This document shows positions 48,314 through 61,000 of a stretch of 64,000 bases of DNA, one piece after another. Every line of letters begins with the position of its first letter. Position 1 is the first letter of the stretch. The notes beneath the pieces are model-generated. The model did not search any database and was not told where the DNA came from. It saw nothing but the letters and a program-made list of their open reading frames with translations. The position numbers and the translations under genes are program-made. Source of the DNA: Centroberyx gerrardi (lineage: Eukaryota > Chordata > Actinopteri > Beryciformes > Berycidae). The stretch is taken from positions 11,620,807 through 11,684,806 of the forward strand of contig NC_136017.1 in assembly GCF_048128805.1 (NCBI RefSeq), in the 5' to 3' direction.

Positions 48314-51300
48314 CTGTAGGGTCACAGGTCACAGTTAGTCAGTTCTTCTAACATCTTAACATCCTGGTCCATCTTAACACGTCTTTTAGTCTAGTGATGG
48401 GTTTTAAAATCTTAATTCTCTTCAATCACGTCATTTACTTGATCCTGACACTTGATACTGACACTTGTTTCTAGAAGATTCCTGATCAAATGAAACTGCA
48501 TTGGAAACAAGGGGAATTATCTCACCCCATTGGCAGGATTTTTCACTTGTTTTGAGGAAAATAAGACTCAGTAACAGACTAAATCAGTTTTTAAGATTGA
48601 CAGTTTTTGCAGGGTAATTACAAATCTGATGAATTTAGGAGGTAGTGTTACTGGTTTACAGTGCACAGGGCTCTATTTTGATTTTCCCCCCAAGAAGCAT
48701 ATGTGTTCCTAAGCTAAAAAAAAACAAAAGCACAGGAGAGAAATGAGGAACAAGATCTGTGAACAAAAATGTAAATCTCCATCTATATTTTGACGGTGTA
48801 CATGTGTTCCATAAATGTATTTTTGGGAACACACGCTGCTAAAATGACAACATGGAGCCCCTGAGTGTGTTGTCTAACCTGCGGCAGGGTCCCCGGGGTG
48901 GTGGCCAGGGCGTAGATGGCCCAGATGGGGAGCAGGGAGACGGAGGACAGGGTGAGCAGCCAGCCCAGGGTGGTGGCCCAGCCCGGAGCCTCCAGGCCCT
49001 TCACCAGGCTCAGCGGAGACCAGCGCACCAGCGAGAACACAAAGGTGCCCTGCAGGAGAGAGGAAGAACGAGACCTGGGTCAACTGGTATTTGCAAATAG
49101 TGAAATAATTCATTATTATCATTTATTGCCTTTGAATTGAATTATATCATGATATAATAATGATATTGAGTTATAGTGATTATGGCTTAACTGATTTGGG
49201 TTTTTGAAGGCAAGTACGGATGATATTTTGTCCGGATATTCAACATCTTTAAAATTAGACCATTTTCATGCCAAAAGAAAATTACAAGTATTCAGTGTTC
49301 CCCCATATTTTTATTCTTGGCAGGATGGAGACAGCATTTAAACCACGGGACACTAAAACTCTCCACTGAAGCCCAGACTAATGGAATTCTTTTTGGGTTA
49401 ATGATAGTGGAAACTCTGGGATATAATAATGTATCGGCAAACTGATATATCAGTCTAACCCTCATAATGATACACTATTCTGTTGTCCAATTTAATGATG
49501 AAAAGCTAATACTAATTAAAATGTCTCACAAAATGAGATCTGAAACAAATTAGGGAATATTATTTGAAAATTTCCTTTTAAAAGTTCCTTGCGGTATAAA
49601 ACTCAAAAGATTCTGTGGGTCCAAAAAAAAAATCAGTCTCCAATTCATTTTCTATGGAGAAGCTCCAGACGTTAAATCTGCTGCCATCACAAGTTTTGCG
49701 TCTTAAATCTGTGGTTTCTGGCTTTGGGAGAAAGAAATGCTCACAATTATTGATTGGACTATCTTGAAAAACCTTGAAACAATAATACTCCAGGTGATGG
49801 AATGTCTGTAAATCTAAGCAAACACTGTCTACTAGCAAGATCAAAGACAACATAGAAGAAAAGGAATTCCTGAGCAATAGACAGACAGACAGATAGATAG
49901 ATAGATAGATAGATAGAATTGCAAAAGAAAGACTGTATAAGAGGTAAAGTGAGGGAGACAGATCGATCAACAGAGAGATAAATTTGTATGAAATCATAAA
50001 CATGCCGTTTTCCACACTGTATGCTATTTCACAGTAACCAGACACCAAACAGTGTCAAACAGTGTCAAAGCAGGTCAGCAGTGAAGGTTCACTCACAGTG
50101 CACACAGCTGGGGTCAGGTATTTCCAGCACAGCTTGAAGACAGGCAGGGGGCTGTAGCCAATCATATCCCTGATGTTGGCGCTGAATCGGTCCGGACCTG
50201 TGGGCAGAGAGGCACAGCTTACCTTTGTGTGGTTTCGGTTTGGTTTGGTTTGGTTTGACATGGTTTGGTTTACGACTGGCTTGTTATTTTTGGTTGTAGT
50301 GGCCAACTTTGGTTGGAGTAGTTTTTTTTACCCAGTATCCACCACTCTACAGAGGAAAATACAAGGGATTTGAAAAGTCTTGGAAAAGAGCTACTGTAAC
50401 ACAATCTGCACAAATGACTTTACCATTATTCGATTCCGCCATTTCACATTTAGGAGTGTGGATAAATAATCCACGGTAGTAGATGTATTAAGTAAAAGTG
50501 GTGGGTGGTAGTAGCAATAGTAGTAGTAGTAGTAGTAGTAGTAACAGTAGTATGTGATAGTAGTAGTAATAGTAGTAGTAGTAGTAACAGTAGTATAAGT
50601 GATAGTAGTGGTAGTAGTATTATTGGTTTACAGCATGGTTCACATAACAGTAGTAGCAGTAGTCATAATAGTAATAGCAGTAGTAGCAGTAGCAGTAGTA
50701 ATAGCAGTAGTAGTGGTAGCAGTAATAGGTATCTCCTCTTTATGGCTAAGGGAGACAGTAGTGAACATTCACTAATACAGACCAAACTGTCCTAGAACAT
50801 TATGAATAGCATATTTCACAGCTAAAATTCAGTGACATTCCCCTTTAATCTGTGAAACCAACTCAAAGCATGTGATAGGTTTCCTTCCAAAATACTGTAT
50901 ATCCATGTAAAAAACAACATTTCAAAAACATAGGTGGTTACTACCTCTAAAATATTGCCAGTTTGTGAGCAAAGGGTGTAACATAGCTCATAACTTCAGT
51001 AGTAATCTATAGTGAGTTTTACTTGTAATGACAGAGGTGATTTGGTAAGAGTAGGTGTTCCTTTTCTCAAATGGTAGAAACCTCATCCTGGGATGAAACT
51101 CCTTCATATGGATCAGTGCCCCACTCCTGTAGGCCCACATAGCCGAGGGCAGAAGAGTGTGGGGGTATGAGAGACTACTTTAAAAAACGTTAAAATCCCA
51201 CGGTCATAAAAAAGTGGAGAAGGTCCGCTGCAGTCCTGACCGCTGCCTTACCCAGTCCACTAAAACCCCCTCTCCCCCTCTCCTCTCTGCTGCTGCACAC

Positions 51301-52920
51301 AACTACCGCTCTGAGACTCATAAAAATAGGTTTCCTTGGTATTCCATATGCATACACACACACTTTCTTCTCCAGCCTACTCAACTTAACCATATCACTT
51401 GCAGTGGTACGGCTCTGTGCATTTTTACCGCTATGGTTTTTACCTTGTAGATTGTGTCTTGTGTCTCAGTAATGATAGCAAGGAATCTTTTATTAATAAT
51501 CAGCATCAATGCAGTTGGATGCTTTGAGTCTTTTGAATATATTCTCAACTCTTTTAGTCTTTTACAAGCACGGCCCTATGAATAAAGCTAATGAGTCACT
51601 GAATTGGTGTAAGCCAGAAGTTTTTAACCTTCTTCATAATGGGATCTGCAGTGAGTAGCTCATTATCACTCTTGTGACATCACTCATGCTGAGTTCAAAC
51701 CTGAGTCAAATGACATTTCAAGTAATTCTCAGCAATTGTTTTGCAAGGAATCAGAATCAGATGGGCGGGGTTTACCGCATCAGGACAATTCAGTTTCAGA
51801 TAAGTTGTTCATCACAGAAAAGTACACTAAATTGAAATACTCAAATACTTTCCTGTGATTGACTGAATGTTCTGTCACTTCACTTATTGTGTGTTGTCCT
51901 ATATGGGACGGTCCATCCATCTTCCACTTAAACCATGATAAGTATTTTCAAATACTGTAGACCCAGGTCTGGCTGGGATAGGGGCTCCCTGGGGCCGCCT
52001 GGCTGAGACTGTGAGGCGACGGGGCCCGGGGCTGATTTAGGGCCTGGGGGAGACAGACATGGGCCTGGCTAACAGCCAGTCTCTACTCCATACAATGGTG
52101 GGTAGCTACAGCCACGTTAATATACTGTCTACCGGCTCCAACTGGAATGCAGCAGGAGGGGAGGCAGTGGACTGTGTGACTCTGTGTGTGTGTGTGTGTG
52201 TGTGTGCATCAAACTTGAACTATATTTGATGGCTGAGTAATAAAAATAGTTTAAATCAATGCATGGCATTGTTCTTTTGTATGTTTTTCTATATAAAACT
52301 GATGTATAATAGCAATAATCCACTTGAAGTTATGCTATGAATAATAAAAAATAAATAAATGTAATTCATTTTGTCACTTTCTGCTTTGGCAGTGTGTGAA
52401 ATCCCATTGTCATGACAATAAAGCACACAGAACTGAACTGATCCCTGTACTGTATGTTTCTAACTATATCCACACACAACACACACACACACCTACATAC
52501 ACATGCATGTATGTATGTGCATGTGCCAACACACACACAACATCCTCTGCCTATCAAAACTGTCTTAGAGTAACAGAGTAACATAATTTAACGTAGAGAG
52601 AAGAGGAAACAGAAGAGACAATAGAGAGTGTGTGAGGCGAGAGCAGAGGAGAGGAGAGCAGAGGAGAGGAGAGGAGAGGGGAGGGGAGGAGAGGAGAGGA
52701 GATGAGAGGGGAGGAGAGGAGATGAGAGGGGAGGAGAGGAGAGGAGAGCAGAGGAGAGGAGAGGAGAGGAGAGATTCGTACCGTAGACCCAGCCGATGGC
52801 CAGAGACTGGAAGATGGAGAGGAGCAGCAGGCTGGCTCCACTGCAGGAGAAATGGTCGTAGATCTGGAACACATACAGACCGCCCTGGAGGGAGGGAGGG
52901 AGGGAGAGAGAGAGTGTGAG

Positions 52921-52972
<52 letters not shown>

Positions 52973-53523
52973 ACACACACAAAAAGACTCAGAATTCCAT
53001 TATTCCATAAAAACCAAACAGGTTAGAGGATCACACACACCTTCTCCCCCATCCCTATCCAACTCCAACCACCCTCACACACACACACACGCTAATCAAC
53101 ACCCAACCTCACACACACACAGCCATCCATCCACACACTGAGTGTGACCTACCGGCGTGACCATGACCAGTCCTCCTAGGAAGCAGACGACGCAGACGAA
53201 CAGCAGCAGCAGCTCTCTGCGGTGGCCTCGCCTGATCAGACGGGGGTACAGGTCACTCACCGACGTCATCAGGGCCTCCAGACTAACAAACTGGAAGACA
53301 GAGGGGAGGGAGGGTCAGCATGTGTGTTGTCAGTGAGTGTGTGTGTGTGTGTGTTGGGGTGCAGGTCAAAAGGAAACCGTACTGCATCATCGTACTGCAT
53401 CATCGTCTGTCAAAATCATGTCAAACGTCAATTACCAAAGTGTGTGTATGTGTGGTAGGTGTTAAATGGTAAGACACATAATACATCAATGCCATTAGAA
53501 GTGATCTATCAAAGTCAGTCTGG

Positions 53524-53557
<34 letters not shown>

Positions 53558-54773
53558 CCGACCTGTGTGTCCAGACCCAGCATGATGATCATGAGGAAGA
53601 AGCAGACGGCCCAGAGTTGAGGTAGAGGCATCATGGCTACGGCCCGGGGATAGGCGATGAAGGCAAGGCCCGGCCCTGGGAGGAACACACCACCAGAGAA
53701 GAAGTATAATGAATAAAGCAGATACCTCTTATTCAAACATTACACATATGATAGTGATATGACACAACACAACATGACAACAAGACACAATAAGACAAAT
53801 CGTGACACAGTGTGACAAGACTTGAACAAAACATGAGACAACGCCACAGGACACGACATGACTCAACACGGAACAACATGGAACAACACAACAAGACGAG
53901 ACACAACAGGACAGGACACTAAACAACAGGACACAACATGACATATGCCAATCACATCAGCATCTAAAGCACATTACAGAACCATGTGTGTGTTCATTTT
54001 TAGCATTAGAGGCCTCAGTGGGAAACAAAGCCCTAACCCTGGGAGTGTTACAAAGCCAAAGAGCAGTAACCGCGTCAGTAGTGAAACTGAGAAAAATGAG
54101 TTTATCTCCTGTTCTAACAAATGTCTCGTGTGTACCGAAGTGGACTATATATCATTTGGTAGCATTTATGAATAAAATATTTGTTGATATAAACTGTAAA
54201 CCTAAGTCATGACCTTTAACCTTTAAAACACACAAAAACTAAGTACTGTTGTTTGCCTTATGTAGGGTAGCATGCTGTACCTATTGAGCTACACTGGACT
54301 CTTACCATAGTATTCATTAGATGTAAATTATTGATATGCAATATTTCAATTGGAGATGCCTTTTATTAATGATTACTATGACAAAATGCCACTTAATGCC
54401 AATTTAGCCACATAAGTTTGATCCAAGTTTAAAAGAACTGACTTTGATTTGCTTCTCTTATTCTTCTAAACCAGATGAAATGTAAAAGAGCTCAGCCTGA
54501 AATACTGCAGCAAATTACTTTAATTAGCTTCTTTAGAGGTTAGCTTCTTTTTCGCTGTCCCTTGAGCTGTTTTCCTAAACAAGACCTCTTCACTTCTACT
54601 AAGGGAAACACTGTTTCCATCTCCAGCCCCCGGGGTCACCTGACTGGGCCACTGCTGCTATGTCGACGCCCTGCTCCTGGGCCATGAAGCCCAGCACAGA
54701 GAAGATGGCAAAGCCTGCCAGGAAACTGGTGGCGCTGTTCAGCAGGCACAGCAGGAAACAGTCCCTGGAAGGA

Positions 54774-54857
<84 letters not shown>

Positions 54858-55068
54858 ATTCATCATTAAGGGAGGACACTACTTGAAGGAATGCAGGTAC
54901 AATTAGGACAAACAATTTAAGCTATGCAACACAAAAATGAACCAAAACAATCTTAAGGCAATAATGCCTTTGTAAAACCTGGCCATGATTCAACACATTA
55001 TTAAAAATATTGTCTGGCTCTGCCCTGCTACATACAAGACAAGGGGTAATTGCTGGGCCCAGTCTGTG

Positions 55069-55110
<42 letters not shown>

Positions 55111-58016
55111 TGTGAGTCCTAGAGTGTGGGAAACATGGCGGCGAGGGCTTTTCTTTAAGGTGGGGCTGTATCAGTGTGTTTTCTCTGTCCATTCCAGCCA
55201 TTCCTTCTGGAAGCCATCAGACCAGTGGGAGCTTTCATCCATTTCAACGAATACCGCTCGTCTGATGTGGAGACTCAGGAAACGTTATGTGGGTAAACTG
55301 CTTTTGTGTGTGTGTGTGTGTGTGTGACAAAGTGTCTCACTTGTAGCAATCATTGTTGTATTTGTTGTAGCTGCCCAGGGCTGTCAGGCTCCCCAAACAG
55401 ATTCCATAAGAGAAAAAGACCTGGGTGCCTGCATCCATCCATACCTACAGACAGAGAGGGGGAAGTGGGGGGGGGGGGTTGAGTGTGAAGTGCAAACGAG
55501 AGCATGAATAAGAATGATGACAGGGGTAGAAAGAAGGGGGGTTTGGTGGCAAATTAGGAAAAAAGTCAGAAGATAAGAAGACAGGAGAGGAGAGGAGAGG
55601 AGAAGAGAGTCAAAAGCAGCTAGCAGCAGGGTAGCAGCTGCACAGTGTAAAGCCTACAGGACAGAATGTACTGTATGTAATATCTGGGGCCTCTCACTGT
55701 CTTCTCCTCTGGTGGATGGGACTCGGGATCAAAGGTCGATCAGATACTGCCAAGCTGTCTATCTTAAAGACATATGGCTTTTAAATAGTTTACATCAAAG
55801 CCCAGTCTAACGCTGATCCTCCACCCAGTACAGTATGCAGACGTGGGTCAAATAGTGTGTGCAAATCAGTCTTACAATACAATGAGTATCTGAAAGTTTG
55901 CACAAGTGCAGGAACAACACTTGAGAGTTCATTTAATGTACTTTCCTGTGATTGATAACTTTCCTGACACTATCTGAATGTGCTGACGCGGGCAAACCCC
56001 ACCCATCTGGTATGACAAGAATGTTAAAACAAACACTGAGAATTATTTGCAAATAGTATTTGACCCATGTCTGAGAGGAGGACAAATGTCATCACAGAGC
56101 GCGTCAGGATAAAAAATGTACTGCCGTTAATGGAAAAGTTGCGCAACATGGTTTCAGATGTCTTCCGTTTAAAATGTCAAAGGTGTATTTGTACCAAATC
56201 ACACAAAAGCTGAAAGTGATATTAACAACTTATGGAGCCCGGCAGTGGCTGTCCTGCAGGGGAAAACTAGAAATAACTGCCTCGCGGTTGTATGCCTCCG
56301 CCAACAAGTTGCAGTTTACATCCATGTCTGTCCAGACTCGTGAAATATATGTAGTGAAGACTTTGAAGGAATTTAATAAAAGGTATTAAGTGTATTTTTT
56401 GGCGAAATGGAAGTTATCACTATATTGACATGTATGATTCCAGTGAATAATTTCCAGTGAGAAACATGCTGTCTTCACTTAGAGACTATTTTTACAGAGG
56501 AGTACAGAGGACTGATAGAGAGCTTCGTCACATAGTGCAACGTCATAATTAGCGTATGAATTCTTGAGTTATGGCCAAAAACGTCTTTTGTGAGGTCAGT
56601 GACCTTTGACCTTTGACCACCAAATTCGAATCAGTTCATCCTTGAGTCCAAGTGGACGTTTGTGCCAGATGTAATGAAATTCCCTCCAGGCGTTCCTGAG
56701 ATATTGCGTTCATGAGAATGGTACGGACGTGAGGTCACAGTGACCTTGACCTTTGACCACCAAAATCTAATCAGTTCATCCTTGAGTCCAAGTGGACGTT
56801 TGTGCCAAATTTGAAGAAATTCCCTCAAGGCGTTCCTGAGATATCGCGTTCACAAGAATGGGATGGACGGACGGACAACCCGAAAACATAATGCCTCCAG
56901 CCACGGCTGTCACGGGCGCGGAGGCATAAAAAAGTATTTAATGGTAACAAAGTATTAACTCATGCACACAACCTGCCATTGTGTGTGCAAAAAAACTGTA
57001 TTGCGTAAAAAGTGTGCCAATAGATATAAAATATGTTCATGTAATAAGTTAATATATAGAGCCAATGCAACCGTACCAACCCCTTATCTGGTTTTGGATT
57101 AGCTTGTTGATACTATGTAACATCTCTACATTTTGCATACTGACAAGCATAGAGCCCATTACCTCTCAATATGTCATTGTTGTCATATGTTATTTTTTAC
57201 TAATAATAATGCCTTGTGTTGCAGCGTTGTCACTAGGTAATGCTTTGATAACTCATCCCATAATGTTTTTTTACCTATAGTAAAATGTAATCAAAAAATC
57301 TATCTATTATACCTTCTCAACAGCCTCATTCCCATATAACTTTACTTAACAAAATATCAGGCAAAGTAAAACAAAATAACTCAATGCATTCAAGTAAATT
57401 CAACTAATTATGGCGAGCGAGTGGAATCGGTTTGAAACTGGCTGCAGGAACTAAATCGAGCACTTTAGAAATGTATGCATTTACTAACTTGTGGCACGTG
57501 TTGCTTAACGTACTCACACAAATTATGAAATTGTGTGTAAAAAATTAGGTTAAGAATTATCCAAAACGAGGGAATGTATCTTGTGCATTCAAATTAAGTG
57601 AAAGAGAGCCCGACGCAAGGCGGCTGGACAAACTGGTGAGGAGAGCCGGTTCCGTGCTTTGCATGGAGCTGGACTCTCTAGCGACGGTAGCAGAGAGAAG
57701 GACCTTAAACAAGCTGCTATCCATCATGGATAACCCCAACCACCCCTCCACAGTACTCTGGTCAGCCAGAGAAGCACATTCAGTGGCAGGCTGATTTCTC
57801 TTGGCTGTAAGAAGGATCGCTCCAAGAACTCGTTTGTTCCCTGGGCCATCAGGCTTTACAACGCCTCTCCACTCTGCAGGGGGCTGGTCCCCCGGGATCC
57901 GGGCCACTGACATGGGCTGCAACCGGGCCTATGTGTGTGTGTATGTATGTGTATATACATATATATATATATATATATGGTGATGATGTAGTGATGTATG
58001 TATATATGATGATGTA

Positions 58017-58047
<31 letters not shown>

Positions 58048-61000
58048 ATGTATGTATGTATGTATGTATGTGTGTATATGTGTATGTATGTATGTGTGTA
58101 TATGTGTATGTATGTATGTATGTATGTACATATGTATGTATGTGTGTGTATAGATGAATGTGTATATTATTTATATGTATATATATGTGTATGTTTGTAT
58201 GTGTAGATATATATATATATATATAATTATTATTATTATTATTGTTGTATTGTTGTTGTATATATATCATTATATGGCCCATGTGTGTGTGTGTATATAT
58301 GTGTATGTGTGTATATGTACGCATATGTATATACACTCACCGAGCACTTTATTAGGAACACCTGTACACCTGCTTATTCATGCAATTATCCATTCAGACA
58401 ATCATGTGGCTATATATCTATCTATCTAAATGAGGGCATGACATCTATCTCGTGCACACACAATACCATCTTGTGCCCTCAATGCAGTAAACTGTGGCTT
58501 TGAAAAGAGAGATTTTTTTCTCCTGTGGTCACTACCGGGCTCCGGTAGAGCTACAACTTATGTTTTTGCGATGAGCAGTTATTACTTACGGCATGGGTGA
58601 CAGGGTGGGTCAGCCTACCTATAGGAGCTGACTGGAAGAATTTCTATTGGCTGCAATGGAGAGTTTTAATGTTGCATGGTCTAAAGGCATCTTAAGTGTA
58701 TGTGTGTGTTTGTGTTTATGTACCTGTGGGTCTGCCAGTCGGGTGTGGTTGGGTTTGAGGTAGTAGATGATGCCTTCGGTCGCGCCAGGCAGGGTGGCAC
58801 CGCGCACCAGCAGCACAAACAGCATGACATATGGGAAGGTGGCTGTCAGGTACACCACCTAGAATGTACACAGCATCCAAGGATGTGGTCAGGACGGCAC
58901 CAAGACAGGAAAAAAAATAGAAATATTAAGAAACAGGAAAGGAATCTCCGTTACAAATGAATGGGTGTCGTGTGCTCGAAAAAGGATGAAAGACTAAAAG
59001 AGAAGACCCTGAAACGTCGCATTCTTAAAACATTTGGGCCGACGGTGGCTCTTGACAAGGCTGGCACAGTACGCAAGAAATCAAATTATTACAGCTGCTT
59101 TCTGAAAATTCAATTTGAGGTCACATTACATTATTTAAACGGACAGAGACGGTAAGCCTAAGACAGCAGCAACTCAAGCAGACAGATAAAAAGAGAGAAT
59201 GTGTGGGGCAACACTGTGGCTCGGGGTTAAATTCAATTTGGTTCATTGGGTTTCAAGTCACTTACACACTATAATCTGTCTCATGAAGCAGAAATGGAAG
59301 CTTTCTATGGTTCAGGCAGGACAGGCGGTCTATTTAAAGTGACCTGCTTCTCACTAATTGCCGCTATAAACTCCAACGCACATGTCCCTCTGTTCTGTGT
59401 CTTCAAAAACAAATCTATTAAATTCCCTATTTCCTTGCTCTTTCTGCCTGTCGAGACAGAAACCGTGACACTCCCGGACATGGAGGGGAAGGCGACCGAG
59501 TTTGTGTGTTCTCCTCTCACCTTGCCGGTGGACTTGACTCCCTTCCAGACACAGAAGTAACAGACGAGCCAGACGATGGCCAGACACAGAGCCAGCCTCC
59601 AGTTGACTGGACCCAGCTCGTCTAAATTGTTGGACAGACGGAGCACCTCACGCCTGCAACGCACACGCAAACAACACACACGCACACGCTTGTAAACACA
59701 CTATTGTTAAAACCTCACACCCCGTAGTACTGGCTTGAAGCTGCAAAATCAATAACCTAGCGCAAACACTGAAAAAATCCAGCGAGAAACAAGGAAGCAA
59801 CACTCACTCCCAGAACTCCATGACTGGGGAGGTGGCGTTCTCAGGCAGGCTGGTCCCATTGGCTGTCTGGTTCTGGTAGTCGAACAGGACGCAAGCCTCT
59901 GCAGGACACAGACACACACGCATACACACACAGACCCTAGTTACCCCTCACACATTAAAACAGTAACCACAAAATCCGCTTTAATCCTCTGACAGTAACA
60001 ATTCACTCACTAATTCTTGGGCTATCAAATTGTGAGCTCTCAATTCTTGAAATCAAAGCAAACATCACCAATTTAAGAACAGATCAGATACAGATTAACG
60101 TCCTAATCTGTGTTTTAAGATATCAAAGACCATTAAAAGTTTCGAGTGAGTAGGGGGACTGTTCTTCAACCAGAGGACACGTGTTCAAGCCTCCATGTTG
60201 CATCCACCCTGCTGAGGTGTCCTTGAGCAACACTATAAATCCCTACCAGCTCCAGGGCTGCTGTTGTGTAGCTGACCCTGACCTCTGACCTCCCCTGAGG
60301 GGTCACATATAGGGGAGGGGGGTGTGAGCGGAAAGAACATTTCCCTACAGGGAACTACTAAGCATGTGATCATCATTAAAGGTGCTAAGTGTAGCATTTT
60401 CACATCATTATATATAATTACCAAGTTAAATTTGAAACATCGTAAACCAACGAGACCATTGCTGAGAACATTGGCAGCATTAACCGGCTTCTACGCTGCA
60501 TTTTACATTTATTTATGGGAAATGTGGTCTTAACTGAGAAACACTAGAACTAACGATACCTCTGGTATGAGATAGAGGCTACCCATCGTCTCCAACATGG
60601 TCAATTTGATAATTATACCAAGGTATCATGATTAATTGATAGACAATGATATATTACTGTTCAAAAATGTCTTTTATTGCTGATGAGATACAGATTAGTT
60701 TCCAGATATCGCTCCCTATCTGTCAGGTACAGTTGGATGTTGCTTACTGACCGGTGTTCCATGTGTTGTTACAGTGAGCCCAGGGAAGCTCCGCCTGGAA
60801 GCTGTAGGCCAAGTAGAAGAGAGCCCAGGCCAGGATCACAATGTAGTACACGCAGCCGTGCAGGATCATCACCTGGCTGGCATACCCAAGACCTACACAC
60901 ACACACACACATACACACAGAGAGACAACGGCTGTAATGGTTACACAAGCAGATATTGACATTAAGCCATGCGGGATCGTCACCTGGCAGGCGCCTGCAG

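Larger units (their letters stand above)
50198..52781 (-). other. SLC6 intron between the TM10 and TM11 exons
   Basis: 2.6 kb without an exon: GGTTT-type short repeats at 50227-50290, the TAG array, single-copy-looking AT-rich DNA, and CA/TG tracts near 52180 and 52470-52540. Confidence 0.6.
55445..58723 (-). other. SLC6 intron between the TM5 and TM6 exons
   Basis: 3.3 kb, mostly transposon: the tandem-unit element at 56281-56935, a LINE end at 57597-57915, a TGTA-type satellite at 57927-58330 and a fish repeat fragment at 58331-58413. No exon. Confidence 0.6.

Noticed and set aside
50507..50795. 96-codon serine-rich frame
   Set aside because: A translation of the interrupted TAG trinucleotide array.
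57856..58336. Long Tyr/Ile/Thr/His-rich frames on both strands
   Set aside because: They are translations of the TGTA/TG/TA satellite, with no protein-like composition.
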